Shown here piece by piece: positions 1-25,095 of a stretch of DNA of 64,000 bases. Location: the NCBI GenBank assembly GCA_030490835.1, contig CM059974.1, positions 5,959,501 through 6,023,500 of the forward strand, read 5' to 3'. The translations under genes and the position numbers were made by a program. The notes beneath the pieces are model-generated. The model saw only the letters and a list, made by a program, of their open reading frames with translations, was not told where the DNA came from and searched no databases. Numbering within the stretch: the first letter of the stretch is position 1; every line of letters begins with the position of its first letter. This DNA is from Annona cherimola (Eukaryota > Streptophyta > Magnoliopsida > Magnoliales > Annonaceae).

Positions 1-640
1 AGATGCCTTCTTCTGTCAGCATTTGTATATTTCTTGCACCCATCCAACATGGTGACTCAAAAGCAACAGGTTAGCAGCTTCTGGTCTTGTTTAGATTCAT
101 GGTCTTGTTTAAATAGTTCTCTTGTATTGTGTTCTCCATCTTGTGTTTCATGTCCAAATGGAAGTTTCATTTAAAATTTTTCCCACCTCCTGTGGATGAT
201 GGCCCAGCATCTAATGTAGAACTGGAACTGAGAGAAGAACATTAAACAATCATGATGTGAAGCACTCACTGGTTTGTTGAGGTATACCATTTTTCTGCAT
301 CTTTGTAGCGGTTCTTCGGAAAAATATACTGGTGCCATGAATTGCCAGTGTGGCTTTGTAGCTGAGATAGCAATGACGCTACAGCATCTTCAGACCGTTT
401 ATAGTTTATAAAACCTGATTGGTTATTTGTTTGTAGTTTATAAAAACTGACGGGTGCGTTGTTTCTAGTTTATAGAACCTGATAGGTGCATTGTATACGG
501 GTCACTGTAATAGTGTCTTTCACATCTGTATGTAAATAGAATGCTGTTTTGGCTTCTCATGCCGACCAAATAATCCAGCAATGAATCACTATGTGCGCTG
601 AAAATGATAAATAAACTTTTCATGCCCAGATTGGTCTCTC
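1..640 (+). other. Probable 3' end of an upstream gene (3' UTR)
   Basis: No recognisable protein domain. Frame 1 is open from base 1 to about base 170 but shows no known motif, so I cannot say whether it is coding. An AATAAA hexamer at 610-615, followed by a T-rich stretch, is placed like a plant poly(A) signal. The region is less AT-rich than the true intergenic DNA further on. I infer the last exon or 3' UTR of a plus-strand gene that begins before the window. It could also be plain intergenic DNA. Confidence 0.3.
402..497 (+). repeat. Three tandem copies of a 32-bp repeat
   Basis: Copies start at 402, 434 and 466. Each begins TAGTTTATA(A/G)AA and continues with a CTGA-TTGT block. The copies differ by a few substitutions, so the array is not recent. 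It lies in the presumed 3' UTR just upstream of the AATAAA at 610. Confidence 0.75.
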
Positions 641-2399
641 CCGATTGTCTACTAATGAATCAAATTCACTTGAAAAATGCCATTGATTAGATTGAAAGAG
701 AGAGAATGCCTTGCGCTGTCGCGCACGCGTGAGAGAGAGAGATCCATTTCCCTGCCGTTTGTTTCAATGAAGCTGATTTTGTTTTGTTGTGGGCTGGTCT
801 TACAAACCACATGACAAGTCAGAAGACCAGGATTGATTCCGGCGACCTGAGAACTAGTTTGAAAGAGACACGCACTCCTCCCCATATCAAAATGTGAGAG
901 GAATGGATTGGCAACTTTGTTGACTCATAAACATCATTTTCCAATAAAATAGAAAAACAATTAAAATCATAACATCGCATCATACGATTACCATCTTCTT
1001 CTTCTCCTAATCTTGATAAGCCCAATTCAATTACTATTGCTATTACAATCGTACCACTCCAGTTTCTTCAATCTTAGGAGAGGGAATCTTAGTTCGCTAT
1101 TGGATTTTATTTGCACCCCTCGCCCCAGCCCTCGAGTCGAGCAGAGTCCGCGTCCGCAACTAGGCCATTTTCTACCAGAATGGGGTCGGTCACATGGATC
1201 CTGCATGTGGAATCAATTTCCTCAGCGTCGATTGGGAACTTAATACGTTGCATGGAATTAAAAATTTTTGAGAGAATGGCAACCAAATACAATGTGAAGG
1301 GCCAGGCAAATTGGGTGGGGCTGACGAACTTTGGTTGGAGGGCAGGCGATTGCAAGGGTCACGTGAGTCTGGAATTGAGGCGGCGGCTCTGGAGTTGGAC
1401 GATGCCCCACGTCAATGGCTTCAACTTGAAAGGAACTCTTTTAAGGATCCGGTTCATCCTACAAATAAAGGCAAATGCCACCGCAAGCTCCTCATTTTCT
1501 ATGGCTTCTATTTACCCCCCACCCCTCACTCGGCGCTTTCGAAGATGTGACTCCTGAAAACGCCAGGCCACCAGCTCCCCCTTTTCGCTTCCCCATCTCC
1601 CATGCGCCCATGCCTTGAATCGTTGAATTGGAGTGTACAACAAGCTAAAAGGCAGCGTCAGGTTGATATTGGAAGAATGATCCCCATTCTTGGAATGATC
1701 TAAATGGATATTTTGAGTAATTGAATCGTAGGAAACATATCCATCGGATCACCAGCACTCAATGATCACAGGCCGTAAGAAAAAAAGCAATGCACCGATC
1801 AAATCTTCTAAAATATTACAGAGAGGAAAGCGAGTTTGTAATGATTTTACTAGAGATAATTTTAAAATTTACTAAAATTTTATTTTACCGCTTAAAGTTC
1901 GCACCTGCTATTATAGATCGTCGTGATGCAATACGGAGCAGCACCGGGAAGAGATGTGCGGCTGGATTCTTTTTCAGTGGTTTACTTTGTACGTGGGAGG
2001 TGCGGGCAAAGAAACTAAGAAGTCGATTTCAACGAGGGGAGGGGCCTACCACAGCAAACCTCACCCGCCGAATAATTGTGAGGGAAAATGCTGAATGTAA
2101 TGCACGACCAGTTAAAATTATTTTAATTAAAAAAAATTGACGTGGACCAAATACAAAACAAGGAATTTAACGGATCTTAATGTTTACTCAATGCTTACGT
2201 AGGGGCCCACTTGAACCGGTTTAACTAGCATCGCTAAGCAAGTTCTCAGTGACCATTTGCCAAATCTAATTTACTTTAACGGTAAAAATTATTGAGATCA
2301 GATATTATTTTTATATTATGTATTTGGTAGTATGTTGTATTTTAAAATTAGGAAATGGATGTAGACGCCGTTTGAGGTGGTGGTCTTAGTTCTTCCCCA
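641..2399. other. Intergenic region between the upstream 3' end and the SAP promoter
   Basis: Several short overlapping ORFs on both strands have no family resemblance. The stretch 1100-1640 is richer in G+C than its surroundings and has a 148-codon open frame (1111-1557, +) with no recognisable domain. A short GA tract lies at 730-742. 1780-1900 and 2260-2350 are AT-rich. I see no tRNA, no transposon end pair and no convincing gene here. Confidence 0.5.
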
Positions 2400-3092
2400 G
2401 CTGCGCCCGCCAAAGTGCGATGCTAATCCAGCCACGTCAGGAGGAGCTAGCTAGCCCCAGGCTTACAACAGAGTGACGACACCAAGGAACCGGTGATAGA
2501 AGGAAGTAACGAGAAGCTGCGGGGGGGACGCAAGAAATCTCGGCCGTCCAGCTGTCGATGCTGAGCTGGCACGTGCAAGTGTCGATGGAAGTGGGAAGAG
2601 GCGCGAGGACCGTTTCTCTGAATCCGCGTGACATTGGTGGTCTGGTTGGGTTGGACGAGAAGGCGCGGTGCGTTGCGCTGCGCTGCGTTGCGTCGAAAGG
2701 GACGGGTGGGTGGGATGGTTTTGCGTTAATTTTATTAATAAATAAATTAGATAAGAAAATGGTGCGGTGGTGATCTAAACGCGAAAACGTTTTAATGAGG
2801 GAAGGCAGGAAGCGTCGAGGATAAAGCGGTAGCACTAAACAGGAAAGAGCAGGTGCTGATGTGCAGTTTCCCTTTTTATTCACGTTTCATTGCTTGGTCT
2901 TTGCTTGCATTTATAATCTTGCCTCGCCTTTTTCTCCCTTTCGCCCACTGCCTCAGACCGATCCTCTTCTCCCCCACCCAACCCATTCTCCCTCTCTCTC
3001 TCTTCTTCAATTCTGCCTCCCCCTCACCATAACCACCTCCACACGTCCATCACGCAACAGAAAAGAAAGACACAAATTACTTCAGCTTTTCG
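2400..3092 (+). promoter_or_regulatory. SAP gene promoter and first leader exon
   Basis: A TATA-like TTTATAAT lies at 2910-2917, with a pyrimidine-rich CT leader (about 2935-3015) 25-100 bases further on. That is a common plant core-promoter and 5' UTR arrangement. The leader exon would run from roughly 2940 to 3092, ending at a GTAAGG splice donor. Transcription start and promoter extent are inferred, not seen. Confidence 0.5.
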
Positions 3093-3413
3093 GTAAGGAA
3101 GAAGCTGAATATCATTGAATTCTTGAATTATATATTATGTCCAATTTCAATTTCCAAAAAGATCGTCTCTGATAATTTTTTTAATGCCCTTTTTGGGTTT
3201 CTTTTTTCTCTTCCGCGTTCCTTTCCATCGAATTATCGATTGATTATCGTTTCCGATACGTTTCTTGCGATAAAATCCCTCGTTTCGTAAGATCGAGGCC
3301 GATGGATGGGTTGAAATGGAGGGCCGTTGTGGTCAATCATAATTATTTTTGGTAGAAGAATGGATGGTGAATATTCATCTGATATTAGTTAATTGTTTCT
3401 TGATAATCGCCAG
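3093..3413 (+). other. Leader intron in the SAP 5' UTR
   Basis: The donor GTAAGG begins at 3093 and the acceptor ends GCCAG at 3413. The interior is T-rich, as plant introns are. The start codon lies 65 bases downstream of the acceptor in the next exon. A single 5' UTR intron before an intronless coding region is the usual structure of plant A20/AN1 genes, and leader introns often raise expression. The junctions are predicted from sequence only. Confidence 0.6.
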
Positions 3414-3423
3414 AAGAAAGGAA

Positions 3424-3442
3424 GGCTTAATTAAGCCAAGGA

Positions 3443-3477
<35 letters not shown>
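3424..3477 (+). repeat. Palindrome and (AG)n tract just before the SAP start codon
   Basis: A perfect 14-bp palindrome GGCTTAATTAAGCC occupies 3424-3437, and an uninterrupted AG microsatellite covers about 3446-3477, ending one base before the ATG at 3479. Both would be in the mature 5' leader. The AG tract could vary in length between alleles, and the palindrome could form a hairpin or bind a dimeric factor. Neither effect is demonstrated. Confidence 0.8.
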
Positions 3478-3478
<1 letters not shown>

Positions 3479-3481
<3 letters not shown>

Positions 3482-4060
3482 GGCTCTGAAGAGAACTGGA
3501 ATCGGCTCAACGATTGCGAACCGCCCGAGAAGCACCGCCTCTGTGCCAACGGCTGCGGATTCTTCGGCAGCCCTGCGACTCTGAATCTCTGCTCCAAGTG
3601 CTACAGAGATTTGCACGCCAAAGAAAAGCAATCCTCCACCGCCATGGCCGCCGTTGAGAAATCTCTAGCCTCTGCCGCCGCGGCCACCACCGCCTCCTCT
3701 TCTGATGCCGCCGTCGCCCTTGCTCCAGCTGAGCAGAATCTGTTGTCGTCTCCTTCTCAGGACCCCATCTCCCTGCCGCCTCCCTCTCATTCTCTGATTG
3801 ATTCGAGCGTCGTCAAAGCAGCCGTATTAGCGTCCGCAGCATCTCCGCAACAGGATTCGAGAGGGAAGAGCCGATGCTTGAGTTGCAAGAAGCGCGTAGG
3901 TCTGACGGGGTTCAGGTGCCGATGCGGGAGCACCTTCTGCGGTACTCACAGGTACCCGGAGGAGCACGAATGCACCTTTGATTTCAAGGCCGCCGGCCGT
4001 GACGCCATCGCCAGAGCGAACCCCCTCGTCAAGGCCGACAAGCTGCAGCAGAGGTTCTGA
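3479..4060 (+). CDS. SAP: A20/AN1 zinc-finger stress-associated protein
   Basis: The gene encodes 193 residues in one coding exon. An N-terminal A20 finger has Cys22, Cys26, Cys38 and Cys41 (CANGC...CSKC spacing). A low-complexity Ala/Ser linker spans about 52-127. A C-terminal AN1 finger has Cys133, Cys136, Cys147, Cys149, Cys154, His157, His163 and Cys165, and the protein ends in the family's typical KADKLQQRF-type tail. Plant SAP proteins of this architecture take part in abiotic-stress responses. Some bind ubiquitin through A20 and have E3 ligase activity, and they act in cytosol and nucleus. Length and intron layout (intron only in the leader) fit the family. All eight AN1 and four A20 ligands are present, so it should be functional. 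The start is the first ATG after the AG tract, and the A20 finger begins 20 residues in. The next gene converges on it from the other strand. Confidence 0.95.
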
Positions 4061-4679
4061 TTCACGAGGGAAGCAAGGACGTTTTCGTCATTTGGGAAAC
4101 AACGGAGGGAGGGTGCTTCTTTGTAATTTTCTAGCTTTGGTTGAGGGTAGTAAACGGAAGTGTGCTTGTGGGGACGGTTGGGACGCCGTACAGGCTGGCT
4201 TGGGAATAAGATTCAATAATGGATGATGGAATGATCAAAAATACCGAGGACACCTTTGCTTTTGACTGAAATTTCTCGTTTATTCCCTTTCTGAAAATTT
4301 TATTTTTATGGAATTGTGGCCGGATTGTGGAAAGTCGGATTCAAAGCTGTTGCTGCAATTTACATTAATGATACAATGAAAAACGTATGTTGTTTGGCGA
4401 ATGCCGGATAAATTGTATTGCCGCTTTATGGGGCCTTTTTTCTACAACAAAAATACCAAAACCAACGGAGCTATTATGCCGTCGCCGACAAAAAAGAATT
4501 AGAAGGATGGTTAAAATATACATAATATGTTCAAGGATTACAACCAAAGCAACGTCTGTTAAGAATAACACAAAAAGGCAAGACGGCTCTCATGGGGATA
4601 TTAAAAGAACCAAACGGCCACCTTGAATTTTTCGCGTGTAGTAGAGCGGAGATGCTTGCTTGCGTCCATTCCTGCTTCC
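4061..4679. other. Shared 3' region between convergent SAP and ARK genes
   Basis: This stretch of about 620 bases separates the two stop codons and must hold both 3' UTRs and both poly(A) sites. A TTTATT at about 4278, read as AATAAA on the minus strand, could serve ARK. No clear plus-strand AATAAA is seen for SAP (AATAAG at about 4206 is a weak substitute). If both transcripts use distal sites their tails would overlap in antisense. I see no repeat ends or other gene. Confidence 0.5.
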
Positions 4680-18608
<13,929 letters not shown>

Positions 18609-19140
18609 TGCCGATGCGGAGAGTTCAAACTGCTGGAACCATGTGGGCGAATAAGCTGGGGAATGGCCAATCCCTGCCTAGGGTTTGTGGCTGAGCAGAG
18701 TAGATCAGTGAAGCCGAGAACGTTAAAAAAAGAAGAAGGGGAGGGAATGAAGGTTAGAAGATTAAAGAGAGACTCGGTTTGGAAAACGAAGCACGGAGTT
18801 TTTCGCCTGTTCAAATGCAATGCTTATGCTGCTGCTGCTGTGAAAAATTAAAATGGCCTCTTGTAAGATGAAAGAAACAAAATTACTTTAGCGAACTACC
18901 GAATATTCGTACTCGTCCATGCGCAATTTCTTGGATTCAATGAGCTAAAGATTCATCTGACCACGTAAGAATTATTCTTCTGATATTTTGTGACTAATTA
19001 CAAAGTTTTTCCTCTATTTTTATATAAAATGTTGATTAATAGTAAGCAAAATTTAATCACAGATCTTACGGAAAGTTTTCATCAATGAAGTAATTTTTTC
19101 TAATCACGTTTGAAACCGACTTTGATCGTCTGGATGGTGT
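18609..19140 (-). promoter_or_regulatory. ARK 5' leader and probable promoter
   Basis: This sequence lies directly upstream of the ARK start codon. 18609-18850 is mixed composition with a CT-rich leader on the minus strand (GGGAGG-type purines on plus near 18730-18750). 18850-19140 becomes AT-rich. I find no confident TATA box. Extent and start site are inferred from position only. Confidence 0.35.
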
Positions 19141-20954
19141 AGATTGAAGTTTATTGGCACACGTCTGGTGCATGTGGCAGGGGCAGAAGGGGAGAGCGTC
19201 TTGGCAGTTGGCACGGCGTTTGAGCGGTTTCTACAAAGCACGGTGGGAGCAGGCGGCGAGGGACATTTCGTGGGGTTTGGCGGGACCCACCGGAGTCCCT
19301 GCTGTTCCCGGATTGGACGGCGAGGTGGGACGAGTCAATCGACGAGATGGTTCGTCGCAGCATTCTCTCCCCGGGCCCTCTGTTTCCCTTTACTATTCAC
19401 CTCTCGGAGAACCAAATCATCCGAACCGTCTAAAGGATATGCAGTGGTTAATCCTTAATCCAAACCATCAGTTACGCTTGACTGTCTGTCATTCTAAGGC
19501 AAGAATTATAATGTTGTAAAAGGATGAGGATACGAATTGAAATAACCCAAAAAAAGTAACTCCCTTTTATGATGCAAAATAACCCCTTAATTTATATTTT
19601 AAAAAAATTCGGGTGGAATTCGTTCTTTTTTGGCTCCCCTATTTAATAATTTCATACTTAAATTCATTTCAATTGAAATTGGACACCCACAGCATATGAA
19701 AAAGACGCACGGTAAAAAAAGAAAGAAAAATGCCAAGATTTTATATTTACTAATAGAATGATCTACAAATATATCTTTTTTTAAAAAAGTTTTTGTAGAA
19801 CTGGTTCCAAAAGTGTCGTTCCTGTTACGTATTTTGGCCATGAGAATGCTAAAATAACCGCAGGCACCGTCATGATTGCATAAAAGACGAGGAGGAGGAT
19901 GGGACACTGCAAGAATTATTGACTGTGAGCAATAAACATAAAAAAGATGGCTGCATAATTTCGTCGACGGGGATAGCCCACCACTGCGCGCAGTAGAGAG
20001 GATCCTCAAGTCGACCCCACGGATTAGCATTTCAAATAGTGAATTATTGGTGCAGGGTGCATTGGTAATTAGGCTATTATTTAATTTGAGAGAAGAGAGA
20101 ACATGCATTTATCTTTATTAAGTGCAGTAGAAGTGAAGTGGTATGGAATTGATGGGCTCCATTAACGCTCCTTTTTCCCCGCAAAACGTGGATCATATAT
20201 ATGACTAGATTTTCACTTTAACAAGGTGGATTTGATTAGGCGAGTCGGCAAACATCATCAAATCTCACATTTCTTTATGACTGGTCTAGCTAGCTAGCTA
20301 GCTCTCCTGTCGACTCGGATGGATGGTCAACTATACACGGGTGCATGTAACATCGTAGATTTACGACGAAAACATGTTAGTTGGGGACGAGACGAAAACA
20401 GGTTAGTAATATGAAAACAAAATAAACTTATTGCATTGTTTTTAGAGTAATTATTCAGTACTTATGTAAGCACCGTGCCTTTTATGCCTATCCATAGTTT
20501 TTATATTTAAAAATATCTAAAATCCAGACCATCTCTTATATTTATTCACATGTATTTATTTATGATTCCGAAAAATTCATATATCCCTAGTTTTATTATA
20601 ATATATATCTCATGCACTTTTTAAAATTGAATAGTTAATATATTCACTTTTAAAATATAAAATTTCAATAAAAATTATTTTCACTAGCATATAAAATAAG
20701 ATACGTTAAACACAATAGATAGATTAGATTTTAAAAAATATATTTTTCATGAGCATGGAGGACTCCATGCTTATAGAAGTATTATATCATTTTTATGGAA
20801 GTATTGAATCATTATTTTTATTTTATATCTTTTTCATAAAGCCATGTACATTTTTGGTTTTATCTCTTTTTCATAAAGTCATGTACATGTTTATTTTTTC
20901 AATTTGAATAAAAGTGTTTTAGTTAAATAAATAATTCTAAATCTGATGAGTAAG
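19141..20954. other. Intergenic region upstream of ARK
   Basis: 19141-19500 is GC-richer with small overlapping ORFs and no domain. A 169-codon minus-strand frame at 19599-20108 is low-complexity and hydrophobic in part, with no recognisable family. A CTAG microsatellite lies at 20285-20303. From 20400 on the DNA is AT-rich with nothing I can name. Confidence 0.4.
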
Positions 20955-21185
20955 TTAGGTTTGGATTTAAGCATTGTGGATAAAGCATTAGACTTGCTGA
21001 CACAAGTTTAAATCCCGTATGGGCCAAAAAATTTGGGTAGGAGCTTAGCCTTTTATAAAAATAAAGTAATAATTTATTATCTATGTGGAGGATATATAGA
21101 AGTTTATTGTCTTCTGTGTAAGTGAGCTTAATTGTAATATCCTATACTATGTTTTGAAAAAATACCAATAAAAAATTTTAACCTC
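20955..21185 (+). mobile_element. Possible tRNA-derived SINE, degenerate
   Basis: The head contains a B-box-like CAAGTTTAAATCCCG near 21005 with a weak A-box-like stretch before it. The body ends in a CCAATAAAAAA tail near 21170, like the better SINE copy at 26690. I see no target duplication, so the limits are approximate. Confidence 0.35.
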
Positions 21186-22312
21186 TATAGACTCTGTCCA
21201 TAGCTGTTTCTAAATAGGGTAATTGCCAAAAGGATTTTCTATTATGAGTGGCACGTAAGATCCTACGGCCTCACGTCGCCTAAAGATCTATAGCAAATAA
21301 AATTCAATATTTCCATAGATCTATCGGATAAGCCACACCTTTTTTTTAATTAGTGTATATTTTATATCATATTAATTAGGAACAAATTTCACTTTGTAAC
21401 TACAAGTAGTAACTTGCCAGCAGCCTTTTGCAATTTCAGTCACGTGTTACCAAAATTCATCATTAAAGTGTATAATATGATTGTTGGCGACGAATGTGCT
21501 TTACAATATTTTTTTTTAACATTTCATATATGGTCATTCTATTCATTTTAAGTTCCCACGCTTCTTCATTTTTTTCGTTCATCCAAATCCACTCAAATAG
21601 GTAAAAAAGCTATTAAAAAGGAAGGTGCACCGATGAGCTCATGCCGTCCCGTCCGAATTAAAGGCTAGAGCATATAGTAGCCAATTGAATCTTGTAACCT
21701 GGTTGGCTCAATGTACCAAACCATTAAAGCATATATAAGCTCCCCCATTTTGTCAGAGACTCGGAAATCAGTATAAGGCATGATAAAACCAGTACGCAGA
21801 CAGATGTCAGCACCTTCCACTCAAGATAAGGGCGGAAAAAAATCTCTACGCCCAAATTGGAATGTTAATTTTTATGAATGAATTGGAATATTAATTAAAC
21901 AGCCAATTTGCTTAAATGTGTCCCCTAATTGTCCAATTGGGCTTAGCTGAGTGATCACTTGGTTTGTCAGCCTGCATGTTTTGCAGCTCTTGTTTGTGTA
22001 ATCTGACAAGAGGGATGAGGGCTGGCTAGGCAAACGGCCCACTAACTCGAAAAAAAATAAAAAAAAAGAAAAAAAAAAAAAAGAAAAAAAAAAAGAAAGG
22101 GAGTCCACCAAACGACGCAGAGAAGATGTCCCACCCCCATCTACACGAAGCCGTGGGCGGCGCTATCAGCATTTCAATTTTCGAAGGCCAATGGCGCTAC
22201 ACACAGCTGATTTTCTCTTCAGAAAAAAATGAAAGCAACGTCACCAGCGCTAGCTTCGGGCGCGAAAACACACAATCATCGGGAAACGATGCAATGGCGA
22301 CTGTTTAAATGC
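21186..22312. other. AT-rich intergenic region with a long A-rich tract
   Basis: There is no gene and no transposon ends that I can pair. A nearly pure A tract with scattered G (22050-22098) follows a stretch that reads as poly-T/poly-F on the minus strand. 22120-22310 is GC-richer with a 60-codon open frame and no domain. Confidence 0.4.
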
Positions 22313-22315
22313 TTA

Positions 22316-23160
22316 GGGTGTGTTTAAGGTGTGTTTTGTTGTGCATAAAATTTCTCAACCGGGGGTGTATTTGTCATGAGATAAAATTTTTCATATCAAA
22401 CTTTTTCAGCCTAAAATTGTTTACTCTTTGTAATTATTTTATTTTTAAATTATTTTTCTATATTTTTCTATACAAACTACCTTATTTTTAATTATTTTTA
22501 CACGACTACCAATACAACTAACCTATCTATTTTAACTTTATTCATTTTATTCTTCATAATTACTTCCATCGTGTTACATCATTTTTTCTTATTTTAAAAA
22601 TTCTACATTAAAAATTTTTTGTTAAAAGTTTTATCACTTTCCAAAACTACCCCAAAACTTTTCACTTTCCATAATTACTCGATTTTTAATTATTTCTTCA
22701 CATTTTTCTATACAAATTACCATACTTTTCAATTATTTCTATACAACTACCTATATAATTAACCTATTTATTTTAACTTGTTTATCTTTACACCTTATCA
22801 TTATCTCTGTTATACCACATCATTTTTTTTTATCATTTTTTTTTTATCAATTTAGTAACTTTTATACCGAAAACTTTTCGTCCAAAATTTTTATCACTTC
22901 CCAAACATACTTTTAAATGAAAAGTTTTTACCATAGAAGTTTTTAAATTTGAAGGGGACGATATGATATAGTAAAGATAATAACGAAAAGCAAAAATAAT
23001 AAAGTTAAAATATATAAGTTAGTTGTATAAATGATTGTGTAGAAATGATTAGAAAGTAAAGTAGTTGTATAGGAAGATGTAAAAGAATGACTAAAATATA
23101 GTAGTTCTGAATATAAAAAAAATTTAGTTTGACATTTTTTATTGCTAAACGCACTGTAAA
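22316..23160. mobile_element. Cluster of nested or tandem family A MITEs
   Basis: The cluster begins GGGTGTGTTTAAGG after a TTA at 22313-22315. At least three copies or part-copies of the family A MITE follow head to tail or nested, with junctions near 22640 and 22910. Recurrent phrases include TATACAAACTACC, CTAACCTAT and TCACTTTCCAAA, and in the third copy the opposite strand is read. Later insertions into earlier copies explain the repeated TTTTATCACTT(T/C)CC boundaries. Confidence 0.65.
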
Positions 23161-25095
23161 ATTTAAGATACGTAAGATTTTGGTAGAATTTTGATATGAG
23201 ATGGTGAATTAAAAAATAATATTTTTAGAATTGTGTAATTGATAAAGTTGAAATAAATAGGATAGTTAAACAAATGATTAGAATATAAAGATAAAGTTGA
23301 AAAAAAAGGGTCGCACATTACCAAGCATTAATGGGTTGTTTACAACTAGGATAGGATAATCCTGAAATGGAATCTCCACATTTTACAAAAACACTTTCGT
23401 GTTTCAAAAAAATAACGACCTATTTTTGTAATTTTAAATACAATTTTTCTCAATCCTAATACATCTTTTTCCATTCATAATACACTTTCATTCTAAATTC
23501 TCATTCCATTTTCATCACGTTTAAGTTTCGAATAATCCAGAGTCGTTGGGTGGATAGGGTAGAATGTAGTCATTCATGGGAAACAGTCTTTCAAGTGCTT
23601 GATTTAACAATGGACGTTTCTAGCCAGCTTACATTTCATTAATTATCTTTGGGCTTCTCTTGGATCATTCTCAATGAAGCTTTTATCCTTGTTTAGAAGG
23701 TTCAGAAGCATTCATAAAACGGGGACGAATTGGCATTCCGGCATTGAGTCTATATATACGGGGCATGGATTCGGATTGTACTCTACTCACCCACTGTGCT
23801 CAAAATTTAATTTTAGTGTCCCGGTCTGGAAGGATTCTTAATTACCAGCCCAACTTTGCTCTAATTGACTAGGTTTTGTACCATGAAGACACAAAAAGCA
23901 TCATAAATAATGCAGTGTTAGAATAATTACGTCCATTTCAATATTTTTTCCACGCATCTCGCATATCAACCAATTGATTATTCCCTTGACCATCCATTTA
24001 GATGTTTTGAAGGTGATGGTTCAGTTTTGAATTATAACTCAACATCCTTTCTTTCTTTCTTTTTTTTATGGGTAACTCAACATCCTTTTTGATTTAAGTG
24101 AAATTCAATCCATTAAAATATCTAAACTTACATATTTACGATCTATCTGAAAGTACATTTTATTTTGTCTCAACGGATATTTAACCCAACAGTGGGACAT
24201 TTTTCCACTAGCTAGAATACTAAGATAAGTAAAAGGCTATTTGTAATTATTAATAGTGTAATAAATTTCACTCAATATAGCTAATTTTTTGGTTGCATAT
24301 AATGTGTATTTCATTGTCTTAAATATATTTCGGCTACAAATAAATATTTACCCATAAACAATCAGTTGATTTTAAGTGGTGACATTTGGTTAAATATAGT
24401 CATTTTTTATATCAAATGCAATCAAAAATAATATTTAATATAATTATTAAAATTTGACTACAAATATAGTAAAAGTTTAGTTACAAATAGTACAGAATTT
24501 GAGTATATTTGATCATCTATAGCTAAATCTGAGATTGTATTTGATCAAACACAAAAAAAATTATAAAAAAAATTACCACACATACTACACTTTGTTGTAG
24601 TGTAAATAATTTTAATAGTTTTATATAATTCCTTACCATGATTTTATTTTATAGTCCACTTATGCCTACAATGGTGATAGTTGTTTGAATGATTTAGTAT
24701 TTAAGATGTATGTAAATATACCCATCGAAAAAAGCATCATGAATAATGTAACATGGGCATAGCCTGTTTAGCAACAACTATGGTCATCATGTTGACTGAT
24801 CTATGATTAAATCTCGATGGGAGCTTCATCTTCCACACGGGAGTTGTATCTCCCATTTGAGAAGCAATAGTCTTCTCTCCTGATAATGCAAGTTCATTAC
24901 AGAAAAATAGTATTTTCTTTCTTTTGATGTGATTGTTTCCAACCAAATAATTTTTTATCATAAAATATTACTAGAATGATTAGTTTGCAAGCATTAAAGA
25001 TATGAAAAGGCATTAATATATATTGAAAAATGAAAGATTATGCCTAATGGATGTATCTCGGTTCATAGCATGCAAATTGCTAGGCATGGAATCGA
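23161..25095. other. AT-rich intergenic region with transposon debris
   Basis: 23330-23530 looks like another short MITE (GGGTTGTTTACAACTAGG start, T/C-rich right arm), limits unsure. 24230-24603 ends in TTGTTGTAGTG, the complement of a CACTA-type terminus CACTACAACAAA, and contains repeated CTACAAATA motifs as CACTA subterminal zones do. The left end was not found. No gene is recognised. Confidence 0.35.

Noticed and set aside
1111..1557. A 148-codon gene upstream of SAP
   Set aside because: No domain, and competing frames are open on both strands in the same GC-richer patch.
19599..20108. A 169-codon minus-strand ORF
   Set aside because: No recognisable motif, AT-rich codons and a poly-Phe stretch from T-runs suggest chance.
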